A DNA stretch of 44,368 nucleotides, from the NCBI GenBank assembly GCA_902514605.1, contig CABXRL010000004.1:1-44368 (forward strand), in the 5' to 3' direction. The number at the start of each line of letters is the position of its first letter. The first letter of the stretch is position 1. Source of the stretch: an uncultured Pelagibacteraceae bacterium. Lineage in GTDB: Bacteria > Pseudomonadota > Alphaproteobacteria > Pelagibacterales > Pelagibacteraceae. A model generated the notes under the pieces. The model did no database searches and was not told the DNA's origin. It saw nothing but the letters and a program-made list of their open reading frames with translations. The translations under genes and the position numbers were made by a program. Shown here in pieces: positions 18,543-26,282 of the stretch.

Positions 18543-19709
18543 TTATTTAAGTTCTGCACAAACTTTAGTTATAATCTTTAGAGCTTGATCCAACTCTTTT
18601 TTTTTAACATTTAAAGGAGGTAAAATACGAACAACGTTTTCTGCTGCACGTATAGTCAAAAGTTTATTATTTATCAGCTTATTAATAAAGATTGTTTGAT
18701 CTTTATGAAGCTGTATTCCAATTAATAATCCTCTTCCTCTAATTTCTTTTATTATATTAGGATATTTATCCTTAATATGATTCAATTTTAATAAAAAATA
18801 ATTTGACACCTTTTTTACATTATTCAAAAAATTTTTATTAGAAACTATGTCCATGACAGTATTTCCAACAGCCATTGCTAAGGGATTTCCCCCAAATGTA
18901 GATCCATGGGTTCCCGGGGTCATTCCTGACGCAACCTTTTTATTCATTAAAACTGCTCCAATTGGAAATCCACCACCTATTCCCTTGGCAATAGGAACTA
19001 TATCTGGCTTTACTTTAGATCTTTCAAAAGCAAGAAAGTCTCCAGATCTCGAAATTCCACATTGTACTTCATCTAATATAAGCAGTATCTTTTTTTTATT
19101 ACATAGTTTTCTCAGCCCTTTTAAACAAAAATCTGGGATTACTTTTATTCCAGACTCCCCTCCAATAGTTTCAACCATAATTGCTGCTGTATTCTTATTA
19201 ATTTTTTTTTTTAATGATTTATGGTCTCCAAATGTAAAATGATCGAATCCTGGGACTTTTGGTCCAAAGCCTTCTGTCATTTTTTTTGAACCACTGGCAA
19301 ATATAGCTGCAATAGTTCTTCCATGAAAAGAATTTTTTATACATAAAATTCTATTTTTATTAGGTTTTCCTATTGAAAAAAAATATCTTCTGGCGATTTT
19401 AATTGCTGCTTCAGTAGCCTCAGTACCGCTATTTTGAAAAATAACATAATCTGCAAATGTTTTTTGACACAACTTTTTTGCTAATTTTTCACCTTCAGGA
19501 ATTTCAAAAGCATTAGATACATGCCATAGTTTTTTTGATTGCTTTTTAATAGAGTCTATTAATTTTGGATGGGCATGACCAAGTGATAAAACTGCTATAC
19601 CAGCACAAAAGTCTAAATACTTTATTCCATTAGTTGAATAGAGATAGCTTCCTTTTCCAAACTTGAAAGAAATTTTTTTTCTATTATAATTTTTTGCTAA
19701 ATAGCTCAT
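18543..19709 (-). CDS. argD: Acetylornithine aminotransferase
   Basis: ArgD is a class III PLP aminotransferase that makes N-acetylornithine from the semialdehyde in arginine synthesis, and often also serves in the diaminopimelate pathway. The 388 residues match the family. Visible are the phosphate-binding NSGTEATEAAIK (93-104), the PLP-stacking FHGRT block (129-132), the cofactor aspartate D213 in LDEVQ, and the Schiff-base lysine K242 in PIAKGIGGGFPIGA. The C-terminal GRGLLIGIQL and VVRILPPL blocks are also canonical. It leads the argD-argF pair. Confidence 0.96.
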   Translation of the reverse strand: MSYLAKNYNRKKISFKFGKGSYLYSTNGIKYLDFCAGIAVLSLGHAHPKLIDSIKKQSKKLWHVSNAFEIPEGEKLAKKLCQKTFADYVIFQNSGTEATEAAIKIARRYFFSIGKPNKNRILCIKNSFHGRTIAAIFASGSKKMTEGFGPKVPGFDHFTFGDHKSLKKKINKNTAAIMVETIGGESGIKVIPDFCLKGLRKLCNKKKILLILDEVQCGISRSGDFLAFERSKVKPDIVPIAKGIGGGFPIGAVLMNKKVASGMTPGTHGSTFGGNPLAMAVGNTVMDIVSNKNFLNNVKKVSNYFLLKLNHIKDKYPNIIKEIRGRGLLIGIQLHKDQTIFINKLINNKLLTIRAAENVVRILPPLNVKKKELDQALKIITKVCAELK

Positions 19710-19884
19710 ATTTATTTTTAATAAAACTTTTTATAAACTTAACGGTTAAATACAAGTAAGGATTGAATGGAGTTTAATAACTTTATTTAATTATGTTGAT
19801 AAGTAACAATAATTACTTGTTTATTTAAAATTTTTATCAGTATATTGTGTTTTTAAATTTAATTTACACATTATATAGTAATTA

Positions 19885-20379
19885 ATGAGCTGGACAGAAG
19901 AAAAAGTCAACAAACTTAGGGAATTGTGGGGAAAAGGAAAAACTGCAAGTCAAATTGCAGAGATTATTGGTGGAATTAGTAGAAATGCTGTTATAGGCAA
20001 GGCTCATAGATTAAATTTATCAGCTAAAATTAAAAATAGATCTCAAACATATAAAAAAATTGATGAAAGCTCAAGTTTTGATCAAAATGAAAAGCAAAAA
20101 AGAGGTAGAAGAAATCGATTTAAATCACTTATCATAGAAAAAGATTTTGAGCCGGAAAATCCTAAACAACTTGAAGAACTGGATGAAAATTCATGCAAGT
20201 GGCCTATCGGTCACCCAGATGAAAAGGCATTTTATTTTTGTGGTAGATCCTCACTTAAAGATTTCTCCTATTGTAAGTTACATCTATTGTATGCTTATCA
20301 GCCCAAGGGTAAAAAAGAGGATGCAGTTGAAAAAGATGAAATTCCTGAATTCATAGAAAAAAAGATTAAATCTGCTTAA
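19885..20379 (+). CDS. gcrA: GcrA-family cell-cycle transcription regulator
   Basis: GcrA is an alphaproteobacterial regulator that binds sigma70-RNA polymerase and activates promoters carrying CcrM-methylated GANTC sites. The N-terminal 45 residues (MSWTEEKVNKLRELW...ISRNAVIGKAHRLNL) are the helix-turn-helix signature of the family. A charged linker follows. The C-terminal domain keeps SCKWPIGHP, FCG and YCKLH, with C104, C119, C130 and H133 as possible metal ligands. At 164 residues it is of normal length. It is transcribed alone after a 175-bp A/T-rich spacer containing a weak A/T hairpin at 19801-19818. It is convergent with the NDUFA9-like gene with a 5-bp gap. Confidence 0.93.
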   Translation: MSWTEEKVNKLRELWGKGKTASQIAEIIGGISRNAVIGKAHRLNLSAKIKNRSQTYKKIDESSSFDQNEKQKRGRRNRFKSLIIEKDFEPENPKQLEELDENSCKWPIGHPDEKAFYFCGRSSLKDFSYCKLHLLYAYQPKGKKEDAVEKDEIPEFIEKKIKSA

Positions 20380-20384
20380 AATGT

Positions 20385-21344
20385 TTAATCAAATGAATTG
20401 TTCTTAGAAAATTGGCCGCCATCTCTCCACATGTAACAATACTTTTTAATCTCGTTCTCAAAACTTTTTTTTGCAGGAACTCCAATGCTTGTGTTACTTG
20501 CATAATTATTTGAGACAACATTGTCGTACTTTAAAAGTCTCAATTGATCGGCAGTTAAAAGTGGATTAGGCATTAATTCAAATATTTTAGCAGTTATTTT
20601 TGCTACAAATAGAGGAAAAGGTAAAAAAAATCTTTTCTTACCAATTGATTTCAAAAGTATCGACAAAATTTCTTTGAAAGACAAAACTTCAGGTCCAACA
20701 CACTCCACAATTTTAGAATCTATATTCTTTTTAATGATATTCAAAATTACGTCAGTTAAATCAGAGCAATGTATAGGCGTGAACTTTGTCTGTCCGTTAT
20801 AATATAATGGAAAAATAGGAAGCCTATTTAAAAGTGTCATAAATGTTGTTGAAAAGTTATCATCTACAGAATATACAATCGATGGTCTCAAAATTATTGC
20901 TTTATTACAACTTTTTAAAATATTTTTTTCTCCATTGAGTTTACTAATTGCATACTCTGAATCTAGCGCTTTTTCTATTCCAAGCGCAGAGACATGAATT
21001 AATTGCTGAATTTTGTTTTGTTGAGCTAATTTGGCAAGCATTGTTGGAAAATTTGTGTGAATATTTGTGAATGAATTTCTTTTTCCTTTTTCAAATAATA
21101 TTCCAATTAAATTGATGCAAATATCATTTTTTTTAAAAAAGGGTTTTATCTCATTTTCATTAAAAGGATTTGCTTCGACTATGTCTATATAACCAGCATT
21201 TGCCTGGGTTTTAATAAAATTGCCCTTTGTATGAATATTGCGAGTAATTACTGTTACTTTATAATTACTTGTAGCTAACTTTCTTATTAAATTTCTACCT
21301 ATTTGACCTGTCCCACCAAAAATTAGACAATTTTTTGCTTTCAT
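20385..21344 (-). CDS. NDUFA9-like NAD(P)-binding epimerase family protein
   Basis: This 319-residue atypical short-chain dehydrogenase begins with a Rossmann motif (CLIFGGTGQIGRNLI, about 6-20), has an HVSALGIEK strand and a YAISKLNGEK segment with the Y-x3-K pair. The family is called complex I NDUFA9 subunit-like in Alphaproteobacteria, where relatives accompany complex I or ubiquinone metabolism. Catalytic activity is unproven for many members, so I do not assign a reaction. It is divergent from rnd with only 17 bp between the two start codons. Confidence 0.85.
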   Translation of the reverse strand: MKAKNCLIFGGTGQIGRNLIRKLATSNYKVTVITRNIHTKGNFIKTQANAGYIDIVEANPFNENEIKPFFKKNDICINLIGILFEKGKRNSFTNIHTNFPTMLAKLAQQNKIQQLIHVSALGIEKALDSEYAISKLNGEKNILKSCNKAIILRPSIVYSVDDNFSTTFMTLLNRLPIFPLYYNGQTKFTPIHCSDLTDVILNIIKKNIDSKIVECVGPEVLSFKEILSILLKSIGKKRFFLPFPLFVAKITAKIFELMPNPLLTADQLRLLKYDNVVSNNYASNTSIGVPAKKSFENEIKKYCYMWRDGGQFSKNNSFD

Positions 21345-21361
21345 ATATATATAATTAAAAA

Positions 21362-21973
21362 ATGAATATTGATATTAAGCTTCACAAGAATGATTTACCA
21401 GATGATTTGAAATTAGGCAATGTAATAGCGGTCGATGGTGAGTTTATGGGTCTTAATGTTAAAAGAGATCCACTTTGTTTAATTCAAATTTCTACAGGAA
21501 ATTCTGACGCACATATTATTCAGTTTGATAGATCTAAATATGATGCTCCAAATTTAAATAAAATTCTTGAGGATAACAAAATTAAAAAAATTTTTCATTA
21601 TGGAAGAGCAGACTTAGCCCATATTAAATATTATTTAAAAACTGACACTAATAATATTGAAGACACAAAAATTGCTTCAAAGCTTGCTAGATCTTATTCA
21701 GACAATCATTCTCTTAAAACATTAATTAAAGAATTTAAAAATATTGATATTAGTAAACAATTTCAGAGCTCTGACTTTGGGGGTCAGTTGAATAATGCTC
21801 AATTAAAATACTGTGCTAATGATGTGGTTTTTCTGCATGAAATATATTCTAAACTTGAAGAAATACTTATTAGAGAAAAGAGAATAAATCTTTACAAAGA
21901 ATGTCTTAAATTTCTTAAAACTAGAGTTGATTTAGATCTTGCCCAGTTCAAAGATGATATATGGTCTCATTAG
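21362..21973 (+). CDS. rnd: Ribonuclease D-like 3'-5' exonuclease (short form)
   Basis: This is a 203-residue DEDD-family 3'-5' exoribonuclease consisting of the catalytic domain only. The HRDC domains of E. coli RNase D are absent, as in other alphaproteobacterial short forms. Exo I appears as VDGEFMGLN (D and E metal ligands, about 26-28), Exo II around FHYGRADLAHI, and Exo III as YCANDVVFLHEIY with the Tyr and Asp ligands. It probably trims tRNA or other stable RNA 3' ends. It is the first gene of the long plus-strand run; its TAG is followed directly by the kdsD ATG. Confidence 0.9.
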   Translation: MNIDIKLHKNDLPDDLKLGNVIAVDGEFMGLNVKRDPLCLIQISTGNSDAHIIQFDRSKYDAPNLNKILEDNKIKKIFHYGRADLAHIKYYLKTDTNNIEDTKIASKLARSYSDNHSLKTLIKEFKNIDISKQFQSSDFGGQLNNAQLKYCANDVVFLHEIYSKLEEILIREKRINLYKECLKFLKTRVDLDLAQFKDDIWSH

Positions 21974-22945
21974 ATGAATAAAGATTCTTTAAAAAATATT
22001 GCAAAAGAAGTGATTAATTTAGAAATTGAAGCTTTAAAAATTTTAAAAAAATCTGTTAATAAAAATTTCGATAAAGCAGTTAATGCAATAGTGAATTGTC
22101 AATCCAAAATTATTTTATGTGGTGTAGGCAAAAGTGGTTTGATAGCCGCAAAAATTGCATCTACTTTATCATCTGTTGGCAGTCCTGCTTTCTCGCTATC
22201 GGCAAATGACTGTCTACACGGAGATTTAGGAAGTATAACAAAAAAAGATGTTCTGGTATTAATTAGTAACTCTGGGAGATCAGAGGAAATAATTCCTATT
22301 GTTAAATTTGCTAACAAGAATAAAATAAAATTAATAGGCATTGTGTCCAAAAAAAATTCTTTTTTATATAAAGGTTCAAATATAAAAATTTTATTACCTG
22401 ATGTTAGAGAGTCTGGTCTAGGAGTCGTACCAACCTCCAGCACTAGTATCCAGTTAGCTATCGGAGATGCTTTAGCAGTTGCAGCATTAAAAAAAAAACA
22501 ATTTAGCAGATATGATTTTTCAAGACTTCACCCAGGTGGAAGCTTGGGAAAACAACTTAAAACAGTTGGCGATATAATGGCTACTGGTATTAAGATACCA
22601 TTTATTAGTGAAAATAAAAATATGAATGAGGCAATAAAAATTATTTCAAATAAAAATCTTGGTGTAGTTATTGCTAGAAATAGAAATAAAAAAACAACTG
22701 GTATTATAACCGATGGAAATATTAGGAAATTAAGACAAAGAAATATAGATTTTCAAAAAACTCTAGTTAAAGATGTAATGACAAAAAATCCAATTACAAT
22801 TTCATCAGAATCGTTGGCTATAAAAGCCTTGAGAGTAATGAATGAAAAAAAAATAACCTCATTATGTGTTATCAAGGGAAATATTTCTAATAAAACAACA
22901 GGACTTATTCATATACATCATATACTTGAGACAAATATTGAGTAA
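21974..22945 (+). CDS. kdsD: D-arabinose-5-phosphate isomerase
   Basis: KdsD (KpsF) interconverts ribulose-5-phosphate and arabinose-5-phosphate, the first committed precursor of Kdo. The 323 residues contain a SIS sugar-isomerase domain (CGVGKSGLIAAKIASTLSSVGSPA, SNSGRSEEI) followed by two CBS domains (about 200-323, starting MATGIKIPF and MTKNPITIS). A family-typical HPGGSLGKQL link joins them. The gene starts directly after the rnd stop and is followed with no gap by lptC, so it belongs to an LPS assembly operon. kdsB is at 16231. Confidence 0.95.
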   Translation: MNKDSLKNIAKEVINLEIEALKILKKSVNKNFDKAVNAIVNCQSKIILCGVGKSGLIAAKIASTLSSVGSPAFSLSANDCLHGDLGSITKKDVLVLISNSGRSEEIIPIVKFANKNKIKLIGIVSKKNSFLYKGSNIKILLPDVRESGLGVVPTSSTSIQLAIGDALAVAALKKKQFSRYDFSRLHPGGSLGKQLKTVGDIMATGIKIPFISENKNMNEAIKIISNKNLGVVIARNRNKKTTGIITDGNIRKLRQRNIDFQKTLVKDVMTKNPITISSESLAIKALRVMNEKKITSLCVIKGNISNKTTGLIHIHHILETNIE

Positions 22946-23512
22946 ATGAGAAAAGAGACTTCAATTCAAATTTTTCTCACAATATTAGTTTTGATAATTT
23001 TGATATCCATTTATCAAAAATATTTCAAAAAAGAATTCGATAAAAATACAGCTGTAATTAAAAAAGAAAATACTAATGAAGAAAACAATCTTATTAATAT
23101 TGTTTATGAGTCAGTCGATAAAGAGGGTAGAAAATACATTATTACAGCAGAAACTGGTAATTTTAAGGAAGAAAAGCCAGACCTAATTTATATGACAATT
23201 GTGAAAGCTAAAATTTTTCTCTTAGATGGAAGTGTAATATATATAGACTCTTTAAATGCAGAGTATAATACCATGAGTTATGATACAAAGTTTTATAATG
23301 AGATAAAGTTAAATTTTTTAGAACATAATATTTTTTGTAATAATCTAAATATTTTTTTTAAAGATAATTTGATTGAAGCATTCAATGATTTGAATTATAA
23401 AAATTTAGATATCATTATGTTTGCAGATAAGATTGAAATAGATTTATTAACAAATAATTCAAAAATATATAATTTTAATGAAAATAGTGTTATAATTAAA
23501 AATAGTAATTAA
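22946..23512 (+). CDS. lptC: LptC-like lipopolysaccharide transport protein
   Basis: LptC is the bitopic inner-membrane protein that hands lipopolysaccharide from LptB2FG to the periplasmic LptA bridge. This 188-residue protein has one N-terminal transmembrane segment (about 8-24) and a beta-rich periplasmic part with a YESVDKEGRKYIITAETGNF start and a long run of short strands, as in LptC/OstA folds. Sequence identity within this family is low, so the call leans on position between kdsD and lptB and on topology. A separate lptA, expected next, is absent here. Confidence 0.8.
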   Translation: MRKETSIQIFLTILVLIILISIYQKYFKKEFDKNTAVIKKENTNEENNLINIVYESVDKEGRKYIITAETGNFKEEKPDLIYMTIVKAKIFLLDGSVIYIDSLNAEYNTMSYDTKFYNEIKLNFLEHNIFCNNLNIFFKDNLIEAFNDLNYKNLDIIMFADKIEIDLLTNNSKIYNFNENSVIIKNSN

Positions 23513-24289
23513 ATGGCAATAATTAAAAAATTTAGAATAAAATCTTTTAAAAATTTAAAACCTGCACTTAAATTAAATAAGGTAAGCTTTTCTTTTAAAG
23601 AAAGACCTATCCTAGACACGATTAGTTTTAATTTAAACCAAGGAGAAATTTTAGGTTTGTTGGGTCCAAACGGAGTTGGAAAATCAACAATTTTCAATTT
23701 AATAACAGGTCTTTTAAAACCAAATTTTGGGTCAATTATTATCAATGATAAAGATGTTCTAAACTATCCTATAGCTGAAAGGGCAACCACATTTAAAATA
23801 GGATATGTTCCTCAGTATGGGGGATATTTTCATGATCTTACCTTACTTCAAAACCTTAAGGCAATTGCTGAGATTCAAATCACAGATAATTCAAAAAGAT
23901 TAAATACTGTTGAAAAAATAATATCCCAATTTGAATTTGACTCTATTATAAATATTCCTGCCAAATTTCTTTCTGGTGGACAAAAAAAAAAATTAGTGAT
24001 TGCCTTATCCTTGTTGAACAGTCCCAAAGTTTTACTTTTAGATGAACCCTTCGCTGCACTTGATGTTTTGACAATTAAAATGTTGAAGGAACTAATAGTA
24101 AATCTTCAATCACAAGAAAAAATTAGTATTTGCATCTGCGATCACCAAGCTAGAGATCTTTTGTCCTGTGTTGACAATGCTATAATCTTATCAAATTGTA
24201 AAATCATTGCAAAAGGAACACCTACTCAGCTTGTAAATGATATTCATGCGAAAAATGCGTATTTTGGTGACTCGTTCAAATTTAATTAA
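23513..24289 (+). CDS. lptB: LPS export ABC transporter ATP-binding protein
   Basis: LptB is the cytoplasmic ATPase of the LptB2FG exporter that extracts LPS from the inner membrane. The 258 residues have Walker A GPNGVGKST (51-59), a Q-loop VPQYGG (99-104), the ABC signature LSGGQ (153-157) and Walker B VLLLDEP (173-179). The signature is followed by KKK rather than the usual ERRR stretch. A 20-residue lysine-rich N-terminal extension precedes the usual LxxVSFSF start. It follows lptC with no gap. LptF and LptG are not in the window. Confidence 0.9.
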   Translation: MAIIKKFRIKSFKNLKPALKLNKVSFSFKERPILDTISFNLNQGEILGLLGPNGVGKSTIFNLITGLLKPNFGSIIINDKDVLNYPIAERATTFKIGYVPQYGGYFHDLTLLQNLKAIAEIQITDNSKRLNTVEKIISQFEFDSIINIPAKFLSGGQKKKLVIALSLLNSPKVLLLDEPFAALDVLTIKMLKELIVNLQSQEKISICICDHQARDLLSCVDNAIILSNCKIIAKGTPTQLVNDIHAKNAYFGDSFKFN

Positions 24290-24294
24290 TTTTA

Positions 24295-25617
24295 ATGGCA
24301 AATACTTTTGTAATAAAAAAAAAAATTAGTAGCTTTTATAACAAAATAGTAAATGTGAGTGGTGATAAAAGTCTAAGTATCAGATGGATTCTTTTAGCAT
24401 CTTTAGCAAATGGTAAATCAAGATCCTTCAATCTTCTTAACTCAGATGATGTTAAGGCATCTATCAACGCGATTAGAAGACTTGGGATTAAAGTAAAATT
24501 TAAGAAAAATTTTTGTGAAATCTATGGCAAAGGTTTAAATGGTTATAAATATAAAAAAAATATTGTTTTAAACGCTAAAAATTCTGGAACCTTAGGAAGA
24601 TTAATCTTAGGCTTGTTAGTGAATTCTAATGAAAAAATAAAAGTTATTGGAGATAAAAGCCTATCGAAAAGAGATTTTAAAAGAATTGCAGATCCACTTA
24701 AAAAATTTGGTGCGAAATTGAAACTTACCAACAATAGAAATTTACCTTTAAATATTTTAGGCACTAAGAATTTGAGACCAATTAAATATTATGAAAACAA
24801 AGGATCTGCTCAATGTAAAAGTAGTATAATATTTGCTGGTTTAAGAACCAATGGTACAACCATAATAAAAGCCAAAAAGTCTAGAGACCATACAGAATTA
24901 TTATGCAAATATCTTAAACTTCCCATTAATTTATTTAAGAAAAAAAGTTATGATTTAATTAAAATAAGACAAGCCAAAAAAATTAATTCTTTTAATTATC
25001 GAGTCCCTTCAGATATGAGTTCAGCGTCATTTTTCATAGTGCTAACATGTTTAACAGAAAACTCAAATTTGATTTTAAAAAACGTCAATATAAATTCTTC
25101 TAGAATTGGAATAGTTATTATTTTAAAAAAAATGGGTGTTAAGATAATTTTTAAAAATAAAAGACTTTATAAAGGAGAGTTAGTAGCAGATATTTTTGTT
25201 AAAAGCTCAAAAAATTTAAAATCAATTAATTGTCCAAAAAAATTGAACAGTAGCTCTATAGATGAATTTCTTTTAATTTTTTTAGTTGCAGCAAAAGCAA
25301 GAGGGGTTTCTTTTTTTAAAAATTTAAGTGAGCTAAATGAGAAAGAAAGCCCTAGGCTCAAATGGGGCTCTAAAATACTTAATTTGATGGGGATAAAAAA
25401 TATAGTAACTAATAGTTCGATTAAAATTTTTGGAAATCCTGATATAGATATAAAAAAAAGAATAATAATTAAGAATTATCTTAAAGATCATAGAATATTT
25501 ATGTCTTCAACAATAGCTGCATTAACATTTGGTGGAGAATGGCACATACATGATAAAGACTCAATAAAAACCTCCTTTCCAAATTTTTTGAAAATTTTAA
25601 AAGACATTCAAAAATGA
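24295..25617 (+). CDS. aroA: 3-phosphoshikimate 1-carboxyvinyltransferase (EPSP synthase)
   Basis: AroA adds enolpyruvate from PEP to shikimate-3-phosphate in the chorismate pathway. The 440 residues show the N-terminal GDKSLSIR block (usual GDKSISHR, with His replaced by Ile), the NSGTLGRLI block, SAQCKSSII and SRDHTELL segments, catalytic DEF (IDEFLLIF) and KES-PR (usual KESDR) and the late KDHRIFMS block. So it is a recognisable but diverged EPSP synthase. It feeds the tryptophan and phenylalanine genes nearby. It overlaps cmk as ATGA; the aroA-cmk-rpsA-ihfB order is a well-known proteobacterial arrangement. Confidence 0.94.
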   Translation: MANTFVIKKKISSFYNKIVNVSGDKSLSIRWILLASLANGKSRSFNLLNSDDVKASINAIRRLGIKVKFKKNFCEIYGKGLNGYKYKKNIVLNAKNSGTLGRLILGLLVNSNEKIKVIGDKSLSKRDFKRIADPLKKFGAKLKLTNNRNLPLNILGTKNLRPIKYYENKGSAQCKSSIIFAGLRTNGTTIIKAKKSRDHTELLCKYLKLPINLFKKKSYDLIKIRQAKKINSFNYRVPSDMSSASFFIVLTCLTENSNLILKNVNINSSRIGIVIILKKMGVKIIFKNKRLYKGELVADIFVKSSKNLKSINCPKKLNSSSIDEFLLIFLVAAKARGVSFFKNLSELNEKESPRLKWGSKILNLMGIKNIVTNSSIKIFGNPDIDIKKRIIIKNYLKDHRIFMSSTIAALTFGGEWHIHDKDSIKTSFPNFLKILKDIQK

Positions 25618-26282
25618 AAATTATAAAAAAAAAATTAAAAATTGCCATTGACTCTCCTGCTGCTGCTGGGGCTGGTACACTAGCAAAGAAAATATCTGAT
25701 CACTATAATCTATACTATTTAGACACAGGTAAAATCTACAGATATATTGCTTATTTAAAAATAAGATATCCCAAAAAATTTAGAAATAGCTTTATAAAAA
25801 AACAAATTAAAAAACTTGATATAAAAAAGCTAAAAAAAAAAGAATTAGTTTCTGATCAAGTTGGGCTAGAAGCATCTATAATTTCTAAAGATATTTATCT
25901 CAGGAAACTTGTTCATAAGTTTCAAATTAAATGTGCTTATGAACCTCCAAAAAGTTATAATGGTTCCTGTCTAGACGGAAGAGATATAACTTATAACATT
26001 GTACCAGATGCAGATTTTAAATTTTTTATTACTGCAAACCTAAAAATAAGGGCACTTAGAAGATATAAGGAATTAAAATTGATTAATAAAAGAATAAATT
26101 TTCATGAAGTGCTTAAAAGTATTAAAAAACGGGACAAAAACGACTACAATCGAAAGGTGGCTCCACTCAAGAAAACTAAAGATTCGGTATTGATTAACAC
26201 TACAAAGTTATCTAAAAGTTCCTGTTTTTTAAAAATAAAAAAAATTATAGACAGGAAACTAAGTATTAATGGAAATTTATAA
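25614..26282 (+). CDS. cmk: Cytidylate kinase with altered P-loop
   Basis: Cmk phosphorylates CMP and dCMP. The 222 residues keep the family layout: N-terminal P-loop, LDTGKIYRY acceptor segment (usual VDTGAMYR), DGRDITYNIVPDADFKFFITA block (usual DGRDIGTVV.PDA..K.F.TA), and a lid with several arginines. The P-loop reads DSPAAAGAGT (13-22), whereas the family has DGPxxxGKGT or GKST. Ala20 thus occupies the position of the phosphate-binding Walker lysine. Neighbours aroA (ATGA overlap) and rpsA (14-bp overlap) confirm identity by position. Whether it is active is uncertain. Confidence 0.9.
   Translation: MKIIKKKLKIAIDSPAAAGAGTLAKKISDHYNLYYLDTGKIYRYIAYLKIRYPKKFRNSFIKKQIKKLDIKKLKKKELVSDQVGLEASIISKDIYLRKLVHKFQIKCAYEPPKSYNGSCLDGRDITYNIVPDADFKFFITANLKIRALRRYKELKLINKRINFHEVLKSIKKRDKNDYNRKVAPLKKTKDSVLINTTKLSKSSCFLKIKKIIDRKLSINGNL

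Noticed and set aside
19801..19818. AAGTAA/TTACTT hairpin before gcrA
   Set aside because: It is a pure A/T six-base stem with a six-base loop; too weak and too likely by chance in this composition to call a regulatory element.
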